From: Erwinia sp. SLM-02
GTDB taxonomy: Bacteria; Pseudomonadota; Gammaproteobacteria; Enterobacterales; Enterobacteriaceae
Direction of reading: 5' to 3'
DNA length: 64,000 nucleotides
Assembly (NCBI RefSeq): GCF_037450285.1
Contig: NZ_JAQISN010000005.1
Span: 186,001-250,000, forward strand
Shown here: positions 52,600-60,978 of the stretch, piece by piece
Numbering within the stretch: position 1 is the stretch's first letter
How the letters are laid out: each line of letters starts with the position of its first letter
Program-made: the position numbers and the translations under genes
Notes under the pieces: generated by a model
Told to the model about the DNA's origin: nothing
The model's input: only the letters and a program-made list of their open reading frames with translations
The model's database searches: none

Positions 52600-53034
52600 C
52601 TAGCGACCCTCACCATCAGGCCGATGGTGAACGTATTCTACGACCGTGCCATCAGGATGAACGGCATTAAACGCTGCACCGGTCGGCACGACCTGAAGTG
52701 GAAAAACGATCGTGGCGCCGGCAGCAACCAGTTTGTCGTACCAGGGCTGAACGTCATCTACCAGCAGCGTGCCGGTTGTGGAAGTGAACGGAGCCAGCGC
52801 GTCATCGCTGCCTTCAATCAGCAAAAAAGCGCCGACCATCGCCAGCCTTAAGCCCGCCTCCGGGAACGGGAATCCGCCATCCGCTCGGGTTGATTGCAGA
52901 TGCTCGTAAAAGGCCACGCTGCTTTCCAGTTCTCCGGGTTTAACAAAAACCCGGATCAGCACGCGCGGCGTTTTAAGTGCAGAGGTGTCGTTGCGGTCAC
53001 GCCAGAGATGATTGAAACCACGTAGTGTCGTCAT
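52600..53034 (-). CDS. VOC-family (glyoxalase/bleomycin-resistance-like) protein
   Basis: A 144-residue protein with two beta-alpha-beta-beta-beta repeats: PRVLIRVFVKPGELESSVAFYEHL opens the first module, TGTLLVDDVQPWYDKLVAAGATIVFPLQVVPTGAAFNAVHPDGTVVEYVHH closes the second with the usual metal-ligand Glu in VVEYV. Start ATG 53034 (MTTLRG) is preferred to the GTG at 53046. Substrate unknown. Confidence 0.8.
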   Translation of the reverse strand: MTTLRGFNHLWRDRNDTSALKTPRVLIRVFVKPGELESSVAFYEHLQSTRADGGFPFPEAGLRLAMVGAFLLIEGSDDALAPFTSTTGTLLVDDVQPWYDKLVAAGATIVFPLQVVPTGAAFNAVHPDGTVVEYVHHRPDGEGR

Positions 53035-53092
53035 CGATTTTTCCACCTTAGCCGTTAATCGCCGCGCATAACGCCGGGCGGCGATCGGTTTG

Positions 53093-54505
53093 TCAGAAGT
53101 TTTTATCCAGCGAAATACTGATATTGCGCTGATGGTAGTCGTAAAAATCGATGTTACTGTTTACCCGTTTGTAGGTGAAATTCAACTTTGGCATAAGACC
53201 AAACAGGTCGAGATCGCGGTGCCAGACGGCCAGGCTGTAATACTGCTCGTTGTCCCTGCGCCGGATGGAGAAAATATCGCTGTCCGCTTCGTACTGACGG
53301 CGGGAAAACGCGCCCATCGCGGAGAAAGATAGTTTCCAGGGCAAATCAACCTGGGCGCCGGTACGCAGCCCGATGCGGCGGTTATTCTCGCTCTGCGTCA
53401 GCGTCTGCTGATCCAGCAAGTCCACGCCGCCAAACAGGGAAACCCGCGAGTTCAGCGCGTGGGAAAGGGTGGTGGAGGACAGCCGGTTATGGCCGCGCAG
53501 GAACGCATAGTCGCCGTTGTCATAGCCGAGTTTCTGATACTCCAGCGCCTGGCTTATCTGCCAGCGGGGAGAGAGCAGAGTGCTGTATTCCGCACGCACG
53601 CCGGGGCCGGAGGAGTAGCTTTCGGTGCCGTACCAACGCTGTTCATAGAACGGTAAAACGGCGAACTGCTGGCGGAAATCACGCCACTGATAGCCAGCGT
53701 AAACGCGCCCGGTGACGTCGTCAAAGCGGTGGTTGTTCCAGTAGCTTTTGCCATACACCGTGCCGAGGAAGCGCAGACCGTGCTGATTATACAGCGCCAC
53801 GTCTTTTTGCAGCGCGCCGCTGAACTGCACGCCCTCACCGCGCTGCGGCAGGCTGTCTTTATTGCGGATAAACAGGCGATCGCCGATGCGTACGGTGTCC
53901 CCCGACGAGGCGTTATTCACGTTGCTGTCGTTAAGATAGCTGAGGCTGAAACTCCCCGTAAGCGGGCTGCCCTTGTGAATACGATCCAGGTACTGGGCGA
54001 TAATCTGCTGAACATTCTCCGGCGGATTGCTGCTCAGCACCCGGCGGAACTGATATTCCGCGGCGTCGGTCTGCCGGTTTTCATACATCGCCCGCGCCAG
54101 TTCCAGCCGCACCGCAGCAAAATCGGGGTGGGCGCTGAGTATCGCGCGGTAGTGTTTTATCGCCCGATCGTACTGCCCCTCGCTGCGGGCCAGACCCGCG
54201 CGGGCAAAGTGAATCAGTATCTCGTCCGGCTGCGGGGACGCGGCGTAAACCGGTAAAATCGCGCGCACGATCGGCCACTGGCCTTCGTGGACGGCCTGGT
54301 CCAGCATCGCTCTGGCCAATTCAGGCTGAGCCGCAAGATCGCTGTTGTTGATGCGCTGCGTACGGCGGCTGTCGCCTGTGGTAGTCGGCTGCGCAAGCCG
54401 CTCCAAATGACTGGCGGCGGGAAGATACTGGGTTTCAGGTGGTGCGGCCAAAAGGGGGCTGACCGGGCACAATAATCCCAGCACAGCTAAAGCCCGGACT
54501 TTCAT
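53093..54505 (-). CDS. Slam outer-membrane translocator for surface lipoproteins
   Basis: A 470-residue predicted outer-membrane protein. A signal peptide (VRALAVLGLLCPVSPLLA) is followed by a TPR-like helical domain (about residues 60-180: QYDRAIKHYRAILSAHPDFAAVRLELARAMYENRQTDAAEYQFRRVL) and a C-terminal DUF560-type beta-barrel with many alternating strands ending in a final aromatic (RNISISLDKNF). This is the Slam (surface lipoprotein assembly modulator) layout. The preceding gene encodes a lipoprotein with a TbpB-like C-terminal barrel, its expected cargo. Start chosen at 54505 (MKVRALAV); upstream ATG 54517 is possible. Confidence 0.85.
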   Translation of the reverse strand: MKVRALAVLGLLCPVSPLLAAPPETQYLPAASHLERLAQPTTTGDSRRTQRINNSDLAAQPELARAMLDQAVHEGQWPIVRAILPVYAASPQPDEILIHFARAGLARSEGQYDRAIKHYRAILSAHPDFAAVRLELARAMYENRQTDAAEYQFRRVLSSNPPENVQQIIAQYLDRIHKGSPLTGSFSLSYLNDSNVNNASSGDTVRIGDRLFIRNKDSLPQRGEGVQFSGALQKDVALYNQHGLRFLGTVYGKSYWNNHRFDDVTGRVYAGYQWRDFRQQFAVLPFYEQRWYGTESYSSGPGVRAEYSTLLSPRWQISQALEYQKLGYDNGDYAFLRGHNRLSSTTLSHALNSRVSLFGGVDLLDQQTLTQSENNRRIGLRTGAQVDLPWKLSFSAMGAFSRRQYEADSDIFSIRRRDNEQYYSLAVWHRDLDLFGLMPKLNFTYKRVNSNIDFYDYHQRNISISLDKNF

Positions 54506-54555
54506 AGAAATTACCATCACAGGAAAACCGGCCAGGCGGGCTGGCCGGAAAGGGA

Positions 54556-55308
54556 TTATTTTTTCGTCGCACCAAACGAGGTGTTCTTGGTGGCGTCGTT
54601 GAACTGCGCGATGCCACCCAGCTCTTCGGCTGCCGGACCGTTAAAGTGGCCGATAAAGGTGCCGTTCTCGCCGCCGGACTGGGCGTCACCGCTAAAGCCG
54701 CCGTTGCTGATTTTGCCCTGCATGGCGACCGCACTGCCGTAATCGGCACCGGCGGCGATGTTGCCGTTAATGGTTTTTGCCGCGAAATCGACGTTGAAGG
54801 TGGCGTCGCTGCGGGTGCTTTCGCGCATGCCGCTACCGGCATAGGTCGCCGTGCCCTGAGTCGGTACGTTGGCCGCCAGCGTGGCATCGCCGGTGTAGAA
54901 CACGTCATGCGTGCCCTTTTCAAAATGCGTCCAGGTGCCGTAGGTGGTGTAGCTCATCGTGCCGCAGCACCAGGACGTGGCGGAAACCTGGGTGCCGTCG
55001 GTGCGGGTCAGCATCTGGGTGAATACGCCAGTCACGACGAGACCCGGTTGGCGCATGGTGTATTCACTGCCGTCCGGCGTGGTGTAGGTGTAGCCGGAAA
55101 TTGTCCCGCCGGTGGCGTAGCTGGCTGCCGGTGAAGTGGGCAGCGTTGGGGTGGTGCCACCGTTATTCTCGCCGCCGCTGCCGTTGTCGGTTTCGCCCGG
55201 CGAGGTGGTGACCGGCGGTGCGCTGTCGTCGCCACCGCCACCGCCGCCTCCACCGCAGGCGGTGAGGGCAATAACAGAAAGTAACAAGGTCGTTTTAAAG
55301 TTGAACAT
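54556..55308 (-). CDS. Surface lipoprotein, predicted Slam substrate (TbpB-like barrel)
   Basis: A 250-residue lipoprotein: signal peptide with lipobox LTAC (Cys19), followed by a glycine run of eight residues and an acidic Gly/Ser/Pro-rich linker (to about residue 60) as a flexible tether. The C-terminal half (about 165-250) is the handle/barrel domain of transferrin-binding-protein type, with GTFIGHFNGPAAEELGGIAQF typical of Slam cargo. Adjacent Cys-Cys near residue 113 (SWCCG) is unusual. Start ATG 55308 follows AAAGGG at ten bases. It likely sits on the cell surface; ligand unknown. First gene of the Slam pair, 50 bp before the translocator. Confidence 0.85.
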   Translation of the reverse strand: MFNFKTTLLLSVIALTACGGGGGGGGDDSAPPVTTSPGETDNGSGGENNGGTTPTLPTSPAASYATGGTISGYTYTTPDGSEYTMRQPGLVVTGVFTQMLTRTDGTQVSATSWCCGTMSYTTYGTWTHFEKGTHDVFYTGDATLAANVPTQGTATYAGSGMRESTRSDATFNVDFAAKTINGNIAAGADYGSAVAMQGKISNGGFSGDAQSGGENGTFIGHFNGPAAEELGGIAQFNDATKNTSFGATKK

Positions 55309-55687
55309 TAATGAAAGCCCTTTGTTTGTAATAATCCATGTCTTTTTACGTCTTTTTGTATACATAAAGTTACACGGAAAAATTGGTCCTCCCATATAAA
55401 TAATGCTTACCTGACAGCATTATGAGAATTATCCGAACCTGGCAACGCAATTAATTAAACAGGGAAGCGATAACTCACGAAAAGTGAAGGAGTTGATGAG
55501 GTTGAAGACAGAATCAAGGCAGGAATAATCTTATTCTCTGTTTAATAAAATAAACACATCCGTCACCAGAAATATATTATCCATAACCTTCCGGAATTAA
55601 TTCCCCACCCTGTTTCATTCGCCAGCCGCAGAGAAACGTAACCTTGAGCCTCTTAAACCCGACAGTTTGTGACGAATTGTAATCACC
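55309..55687. other. Divergent control region, Slam pair / TPP-riboswitch operon
   Basis: About 380 bp of AT-rich DNA without a credible gene. It must hold the promoter of the surface lipoprotein (minus strand). An eight-base inverted repeat ATAATGCT/AGCATTAT (55400-55407, 55416-55423) followed by GAGAATTATC loosely recalls a Fur box but does not meet the consensus. Confidence 0.5.
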
Positions 55688-55717
55688 TTGACACCCGGTC
55701 CACGCGCGCCCTAGACT
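55688..55717 (+). promoter_or_regulatory. Promoter of the TPP-riboswitch operon
   Basis: TTGACA (55688-55693), 18-bp spacer, TAGACT (55712-55717). A start about seven bases later would place the 5' end of the RNA at the first strand of the riboswitch P1 stem. Confidence 0.6.
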
Positions 55718-55722
55718 GCGCC

Positions 55723-55838
55723 TTGTTCCAAGGGGTGCCCTGTCAGGGGGCTGAGATTCCACCGGTTTGATACGTTCAAACAGCGTGGTGACCCTCCGAA
55801 CCTGATCCGGCTAATACCGGCGTAGGGATGCGGGACAA
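55723..55838 (+). ncRNA. TPP riboswitch aptamer (Thi-box)
   Basis: All conserved elements of the thiamine-pyrophosphate aptamer are in order: GGGGTGCC (55732-55739), CTGAGA (55751-55756), ACCCTCCGAACCTGAT (55791-55806) and the closing CGTAGGGA (55821-55828). P1 is formed by TTGTTCC (55723-55729) with GGGACAA (55832-55838), including one G-U pair. It binds TPP and should turn the six-gene operon down when thiamine is sufficient. Confidence 0.96.
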
Positions 55839-55839
55839 T

Positions 55840-55860
55840 GGGTGCCCACACGCCCTTTTT
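55840..55860 (+). terminator. Riboswitch expression platform: intrinsic terminator
   Basis: GGGTG (55840-55844) pairs with CGCCC (55851-55855) and is followed by TTTTT (55856-55860). In the aptamer, GTGG and ACCC (55785-55794) could pair with CCAC and GGGT of this hairpin as an alternative antiterminator. This suggests control by premature termination rather than, or besides, ribosome-site masking. Confidence 0.6.
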
Positions 55861-55944
55861 CCATCTTTGTGCTTTGCAGCGGACAGATCTCGCTCTCCAT
55901 GCGTTACCGGGGAGCCGTTGCACAATACCAGGATGGAAACGGAC

Positions 55945-57030
55945 ATGACCGAAGCGGCAATCATTTCAGCCTTACTGACCTTTCTGCAGCGCGACGATAC
56001 CACCGACGCCGACTTCAACCGGCTGGCGCTGGATATCTTCAGCTATCAGTTTGAACACAATCTTTCCTATCGTCGCTTTGCCATCCAGCGAGGGCGCACC
56101 CCGCTGACGGTAAAAAGCTGGCAGAAAATCCCCGCCGTGCCGATCACCGCCTTCAAGGATCTGACGCTCAGCTGTCGCCCGGTGGAAGAAATCTCCACGG
56201 TGTTTATGACCAGCGGCACCACCGGCAGCGTGCGGGGCCGCAGCTACCATCCCACGCTGGAGGTGTGGAAACAGTCAATGCGCCTGAACTTCCGCCGCCG
56301 CTTTATGGCCGGAACGGAACGCATCCGCATGGGGATCCTGTTTCCGGATAACCGCGCGCTGCCCAACTCTTCGCTGGCGCACTATCTAACCCTGGCGGTG
56401 GCGGAATTTGGTACCGCGGACAGCGAGGTGCTGGTCAGCGCCGACAGCGGGCTGGAACTGCCGCGCCTGTTCGCCGCGCTGGAACATGCGGAAAGCACCG
56501 GCGAACCCTATGCGCTGCTGGGGGCCAGCTACAGCTTTGTCCACCTGCTGGATGAGATGCAGCGCCAGCAGCGCCGCTTCCGCCTGCCCGCAGGCAGCCG
56601 AATTCTGGATACCGGCGGGTTTAAAGGCCAGTCGCGGGAAATTCAGCCGGACGAATTCTATGATGCGCTGACGGACATGCTTGGCGTACCGCGCAGCCGC
56701 TGCATCAATATGTACGGCATGACCGAGCTGAGCAGCCAGTTCTACGACGACGGTAACGCCGTCTGCCCGCCGGTGAAATCCGGCCCGCACTGGATCCGTT
56801 CCCGCGTGGTTAATCCGCTGACCGGAGAGGATGTCCCGGAGGGGGAGATTGGCGTACTGGTGCATCACGATCTGGCGCATTTTAACTGCGCGGCCGCCAT
56901 CCTGACCGAAGATGCGGGCGTGAGGGTGGCAGGCGGTTTCCGGCTGCTGGGCAGGGTGGCCGGGACGGATGCCCGGGGCTGTTCGCTGGCGATGGAGGAT
57001 TTTCTCCGCGCGGCGCAGGTGACGCCGTGA
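55945..57030 (+). CDS. LuxE-like acyl-protein synthetase (acid-activating, TPP-riboswitch operon)
   Basis: A 361-residue protein of the LuxE acyl-protein synthetase family, part of the adenylate-forming superfamily. Residues 89-94 are TSGTTG (AMP-binding loop), 222-228 DTGGFKG, and 255-262 NMYGMTEL (adenine-binding motif). Cys346, sixteen residues from the end in ARGCSLAMEDFL, corresponds in position to the cysteine that carries the acyl group in Vibrio LuxE. LuxE activates a carboxylic acid with ATP and passes it to LuxC. Start 55945 (MTEAAII) is preferred; 55933 adds four residues. First gene after the riboswitch; its stop overlaps the LuxC-like start (GTGA). The true acid is probably not a fatty acid; see the finding. 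Confidence 0.88.
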   Translation: MTEAAIISALLTFLQRDDTTDADFNRLALDIFSYQFEHNLSYRRFAIQRGRTPLTVKSWQKIPAVPITAFKDLTLSCRPVEEISTVFMTSGTTGSVRGRSYHPTLEVWKQSMRLNFRRRFMAGTERIRMGILFPDNRALPNSSLAHYLTLAVAEFGTADSEVLVSADSGLELPRLFAALEHAESTGEPYALLGASYSFVHLLDEMQRQQRRFRLPAGSRILDTGGFKGQSREIQPDEFYDALTDMLGVPRSRCINMYGMTELSSQFYDDGNAVCPPVKSGPHWIRSRVVNPLTGEDVPEGEIGVLVHHDLAHFNCAAAILTEDAGVRVAGGFRLLGRVAGTDARGCSLAMEDFLRAAQVTP

Positions 57031-58475
57031 GGGAGGTCGCCGGTTATCTGCCGGGCCTGGACGCCAGCGAGGTGCAGTGGCGCAGCCTGCACTTCAGCCG
57101 CGAGGGCGAACGCCTGGAAGTCTGCGTACCGGAGCTGACCGAAGCGCAGATTGAGGCGCTGTCCACGCACATCCGCCGCCATGCCCGCGACTACCTCAGC
57201 ACGCTCAGCGTGGTGCAGATCGTGAGCATCATCGACCGGGCGGTGGCGAAGCTGCTGGACCGCAGCCATCCGCTGCGTATCCGTGCCGAACGGCTGCTGC
57301 CGGTGGTCACCGGCTATGACACGGAGACGATCCGCCTCGGACTGACCGGCTACCTGAAAACCTTTCGCCAGCCGCAGCTGAAGCGGTTTCTGGCCGAGGA
57401 TTTTGCCGCTCCGCAAATGCTCGACGATTTCCAGCCACGGCCGAAAGGCGGCTTTGCCCGCGCGTACGGCCCGTCGCTGCTGCTGCATATCTGGGCCGGA
57501 AATGTTCCGGGCCTGCCGCTGTGGAGCCTGATCGGCGGCCTGCTGGTCAAGGCCGGAACCCTCGGCAAGCTGCCGGGCAGCGAGCCGCTGATGGCCGGCT
57601 GGTTCGCGCAGCTGCTGGCGGAAGTCGACCCGAAACTCGGCGACTGTCTGGCGGTGGTCTGGTGGAAGGGCGGCGAAACGGCCACCGAAAACGCCTGGCT
57701 GCGGCAGGCGGATACCGTGCTCGCCTACGGCAGTAACCCGACCCTGGCGGCCATCCGGCAGCGGCTGCCGGTCACCACGCGATTCTTGCCCCACGGCCAC
57801 AAAATCAGCTTCGGGCTGGTTTCACGCTCGGCGCTGGACAGCCGTAAAGGCCCGGATCTGGCCCGCCGCGCGGCTTTTGACGTGATGCGCTACGACCAGG
57901 CAGGCTGCTATTCCCCGCAGATGCTGTTCGTGGAGCGCGGCGGCGTGCAGTCACCGGAGGAGTTTGCCGCCTGTGTTGCCCACGCGCTATCCGCCCTGGA
58001 ACGCAAATACCCGCGAGGCGCGCTGACGCTGGCTGAACAGAACGCCGTTGCCACCTGGCGCAGTGCGGAGGAAATGCGCGCGCTGAGCGGTGACCGCACG
58101 CTGTTTGGCGATCCGGCCGACGGCTGGGCGGTCGTGTACACCCATCAGGCTGAACCGCTGTCGCCTTCTGCGTTCGCCCGCACGGTGAAAATCGTGCCGG
58201 TTGACTCGCTGGACGAGGTGACTGGCCTGATCGCCCCGCAGCGCCGATTTTTGCAGACCGCAGGCGTGGCAGCCTCGCCGGAAGAGCTGTTCGCTATTGC
58301 CGGGCGGCTGGGGCAGGCTGGCGTCACCCGCATCGCCGCGCTGGGTGCCATGACCTCGCCGGAGGCGGGCTGGCATCACGATGGCCGCTTCAGCCTGCTC
58401 GACCTGGTCACCCTTACCGAGATCGACGGGGCCGCCGACGCCGCCAGCGAGGAGTACGCCGCCTATGCCGACTGA
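57027..58475 (+). CDS. LuxC-like acyl reductase (aldehyde-forming)
   Basis: A 482-residue aldehyde-dehydrogenase-like reductase of the LuxC family. The nucleotide/acyl region has IWAGNVPGLPLWSLIGGLLVKAG (about residues 155-177) and the catalytic cysteine is Cys294 in DQAGCYSPQ, matching LuxC Cys286 and its SPQ context. LuxC reduces the acyl group handed over by LuxE to the aldehyde with NADPH. GTG start at 57027 overlaps the LuxE-like stop; its end overlaps the ATPase gene by 11 bases. No luxA, luxB or luxD is present, so this is not a light-producing system. Confidence 0.9.
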   Translation: MREVAGYLPGLDASEVQWRSLHFSREGERLEVCVPELTEAQIEALSTHIRRHARDYLSTLSVVQIVSIIDRAVAKLLDRSHPLRIRAERLLPVVTGYDTETIRLGLTGYLKTFRQPQLKRFLAEDFAAPQMLDDFQPRPKGGFARAYGPSLLLHIWAGNVPGLPLWSLIGGLLVKAGTLGKLPGSEPLMAGWFAQLLAEVDPKLGDCLAVVWWKGGETATENAWLRQADTVLAYGSNPTLAAIRQRLPVTTRFLPHGHKISFGLVSRSALDSRKGPDLARRAAFDVMRYDQAGCYSPQMLFVERGGVQSPEEFAACVAHALSALERKYPRGALTLAEQNAVATWRSAEEMRALSGDRTLFGDPADGWAVVYTHQAEPLSPSAFARTVKIVPVDSLDEVTGLIAPQRRFLQTAGVAASPEELFAIAGRLGQAGVTRIAALGAMTSPEAGWHHDGRFSLLDLVTLTEIDGAADAASEEYAAYAD

Positions 58476-59226
58476 CGCTGACGCTGCGGCGTTTGTCGCG
58501 ATTGACGAGGTGCGTTTTTCCCACGGCAGGGCGCAGCCGGTGGTGGATCGGGTCAGCTGGCACATCCCGCGCGGTGCCTTTCACTGCCTGGTTGGTCGCA
58601 GCGGCTGCGGCAAAACGACGCTGCTGAAACTGACGGCCGGACTGCTTTCGCCGGACGCAGGCCACATCCGGGTGAACGGGCGGGCGCTGCACGGCCCGGA
58701 TCCGTCCACCGGCTTTGTTTTTCAGTCACCGACGCTGCTGGCGTGGCTGAGCGTGCTGGACAACGTGCTGCTGCCGCTGGCCCTTAAGCGTCAGCAGAAG
58801 CAGGGGGTTGAGAAAGCCAGAGATCTGCTGAACCTGCTGGGCATTGGCCACCTGGCGGAGCGCTTCCCGCACCAGCTGTCCGGCGGGCAGCAAAGCCGGG
58901 TTGCCATCGCCCGCGCGCTGATCGGTGACCCGCACCTGCTGCTGCTGGATGAGCCGTTTGCCGCCCTCGATGCCCTGACCCGCGAACAGCTGCAGGACGA
59001 CCTGCTGGTGCTCTGCAACAGGCAGCAGATCGCCGCGCTGTTTGTCACCCACGATATTGCCGAAGCGGTGTATATGGCGGACCGCGTTGCGGTGATGGGC
59101 GAAGGGCGGGTGAACGACGTGCTGGACATCGACCTGCCCAGGCCGCGCGGCAGTGATATTCGCTACGGCCAGCCCTTTAACGCTCTGTGCCGGCAGCTGC
59201 GCCACGCCATGGACAGTCTGCGATGA
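58465..59226 (+). CDS. ABC transporter ATPase, ThiZ/SsuB-like
   Basis: A 253-residue ATPase of the nitrate/sulfonate/taurine/pyrimidine-precursor class. Walker A GRSGCGKTT, Q-loop FVFQSPTLLAWLSVLDNV (the LPW-like Q-loop of the SsuB/TauB/ThiZ group), signature LSGGQQSR, Walker B LLLLDEPFAALD, switch His in VTHDI. Start ATG 58465 with AGGAG ten bases upstream; the longer frame to 58381 lies inside the LuxC-like gene. Works with the permease and binding protein that follow. In thiamine-regulated contexts this trio imports hydroxymethylpyrimidine or its formyl-aminopyrimidine relatives. Confidence 0.88.
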   Translation: MPTDADAAAFVAIDEVRFSHGRAQPVVDRVSWHIPRGAFHCLVGRSGCGKTTLLKLTAGLLSPDAGHIRVNGRALHGPDPSTGFVFQSPTLLAWLSVLDNVLLPLALKRQQKQGVEKARDLLNLLGIGHLAERFPHQLSGGQQSRVAIARALIGDPHLLLLDEPFAALDALTREQLQDDLLVLCNRQQIAALFVTHDIAEAVYMADRVAVMGEGRVNDVLDIDLPRPRGSDIRYGQPFNALCRQLRHAMDSLR

Positions 59227-59972
59227 AGGCCAGACTCTGCGCGATCCTGCTGCTGCTGATCCTGCTGGCGGGCTGGGAGCTGGCCTGCCGCACTGGCGGG
59301 ATCTCCCCGCTGGTGGTCCCCGCACCCGGCCAGGTTTTCCAGACCCTGTGGCAGGAACTCGCCAGCGGACGGCTGTGGCCGCATATTTTCACTACCGCGC
59401 TGGAGATGTCTCTCGGCCTGGCGCTGGGCTGCGCGATCGGCCTGCCGGCCGGTATCGTGCTGGCTGAAGTCGGCTTTCTGCGGCGGCTGCTGCATCCGTA
59501 TATCGTCGCCAGCCAGGTGATCCCCAAACTGGCGCTCGGCCCGCTGTTTATTATCTGGTTCGGCTTCGGCATCACCTCAACGGTGGTGATTACCGCTCTG
59601 ATCTGCTTCTTCCCGCTGATGGAAAACACCGTCGCTGGCCTGACGCGGGTCGATCCCGCCCGTCTTGAGCTGTTCCGCATGCTCGGGGCGACGCGCCTGC
59701 AAACGCTCTGGCGGCTGAAGCTGCCCACCGCGCTGCCGGTGATCCTCGCCGGTATGCGTGTAGCGGTGGTGTTGGCGCTGGTCGGGGCCGTCGTCGGTGA
59801 ATTTATTGGCGGCCGCGCCGGGCTGGGGGCGTCAATTATTGCCGCGCAGGGGGTGATGGATTCGGCGCTGATGTTTGCCCTGCTGGTTGTTATCACCGTT
59901 CTCGGAATGCTTTTTTGTCACGCCGCGCTGACGCTGGAACGCGTTCTGCTGCGCCATCACAGGAACCATTAA
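59223..59972 (+). CDS. ABC transporter permease, ThiX-like
   Basis: A 249-residue inner-membrane permease with about six helices and the coupling segment RVDPARLELFRMLGATRLQTLWRLKLPTALPVILAGMR. Start ATG 59223 overlaps the ATPase stop (ATGA). Same family as ThiX/SsuC/TauC. One base separates its stop from the binding-protein start. Confidence 0.87.
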   Translation: MKARLCAILLLLILLAGWELACRTGGISPLVVPAPGQVFQTLWQELASGRLWPHIFTTALEMSLGLALGCAIGLPAGIVLAEVGFLRRLLHPYIVASQVIPKLALGPLFIIWFGFGITSTVVITALICFFPLMENTVAGLTRVDPARLELFRMLGATRLQTLWRLKLPTALPVILAGMRVAVVLALVGAVVGEFIGGRAGLGASIIAAQGVMDSALMFALLVVITVLGMLFCHAALTLERVLLRHHRNH

Positions 59973-59973
59973 A

Positions 59974-60978
59974 ATGTCCCGACAGTTCTGCCGTCTTTGT
60001 TCGTCGATCTCCCTCGTTTTTGCCCTGCTGTTCGGCAGCCTGCCCACGCTGGCGCACGGCGAAGAAACCGTCACCGTGGCGGGCTGGAGCCAGCCGATCA
60101 GCGAAATCACTAACCTGCTGGCCGAGCCGGATAAAGGGTTCTTTAAAAAGCAGGGCATCGCGCTGGATTATGTGCCCGGCACCGGCGGTGCTTCGGCCAT
60201 CCAGACCATGCTGACCGGCAGGGCGGACGTTGCCTTCACCGATCCGGCCTCTTTCTATCACGCGCTGAATAAAGGGGAGAAGCTTATCGCGATTTACAAC
60301 ATCTATCCGCAGAACGTGTTCAACGTGGTGGCACCGAAAGCGTCCGGCATCACCAGGCCTGCCGATCTGAAGGGCAAACGAATTGGCGTTTACAGCCTGT
60401 CCAGCGGCACCCGGCAGAATCTGCAGGTGCTGTTGAACCAGGCGGGCATGAGCGAGGCTGACGTGAAGCTGGAAGTCACCGGGCTGCTGAACTTCGCGCC
60501 GCTGATCCAGGGGCAGGTGGACGCCACCGCCGCCACCGATACCGGCCTGCTGACGGGCCGCCTCAAGGGGCTGCCGGAGGTCAATGTGATCGAGGTGAAA
60601 GACTACCTCAACGTGCCCAGCGATATCTTTGTGGTCACCGAGCAGACCTGGCGGACGAAAAAGCCGCTGCTGAGGCGCTTTCTGAGTGCGTATCGCGACA
60701 GCGCCGCGTGGATGATTGCTGAACCGCAGGAAGCGGCAAAAATTGCCGTAACCCGGGCGATAAACGGACGGGATGAGGCGATCAACCTCGAAGTGATTAA
60801 GCTACGCAACCTCTCCAGCGTTTCCGCTACCACGGAAAAAGCGGGGCTGGGGCATTTCGATATGGCGCTGATGCAGCAGGGCGCGGATGCCTTTACCCGC
60901 CTGGGAATCATTTCCCGCTCGCTGGATATGAGTCAGGTGGTGAAATCCGACCTGATCCCGAACGGAGCCGCCCAGTGA
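59974..60978 (+). CDS. Periplasmic substrate-binding protein, ThiY/NMT1-like
   Basis: A 334-residue NMT1/THI5-like binding protein with a Sec signal peptide (hydrophobic residues 10-26, cleavage after AHG or nearby). The mature region VTVAGWSQPISEITNLLAEPDKGFFKKQGIALDYVPGTGGASAIQTMLTGRADVAFTDPASFYHALNKGE is typical of pyrimidine/sulfonate receptors. It sets the specificity of the importer in this operon. Ribosome site AGGA nine bases upstream. Its stop overlaps the SDR start (ATGA). Ligand proposed as a thiamine-derived acid or pyrimidine, not shown. Confidence 0.87.
   Translation: MSRQFCRLCSSISLVFALLFGSLPTLAHGEETVTVAGWSQPISEITNLLAEPDKGFFKKQGIALDYVPGTGGASAIQTMLTGRADVAFTDPASFYHALNKGEKLIAIYNIYPQNVFNVVAPKASGITRPADLKGKRIGVYSLSSGTRQNLQVLLNQAGMSEADVKLEVTGLLNFAPLIQGQVDATAATDTGLLTGRLKGLPEVNVIEVKDYLNVPSDIFVVTEQTWRTKKPLLRRFLSAYRDSAAWMIAEPQEAAKIAVTRAINGRDEAINLEVIKLRNLSSVSATTEKAGLGHFDMALMQQGADAFTRLGIISRSLDMSQVVKSDLIPNGAAQ

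Noticed and set aside
55400..55434. Fur box upstream of the surface lipoprotein
   Set aside because: Only partial similarity (GATAAT and CATAAT elements with irregular spacing); not enough for a call, though iron control of a Slam cargo would be reasonable.
55577..55762. Small minus-strand frames across the TPP riboswitch
   Set aside because: They are antisense to a clear structured RNA and have no ribosome site.
55945..58475. A lux bioluminescence operon
   Set aside because: Only LuxE- and LuxC-like genes are present; there is no luciferase (luxA/luxB) or acyltransferase (luxD), and the control is by TPP.
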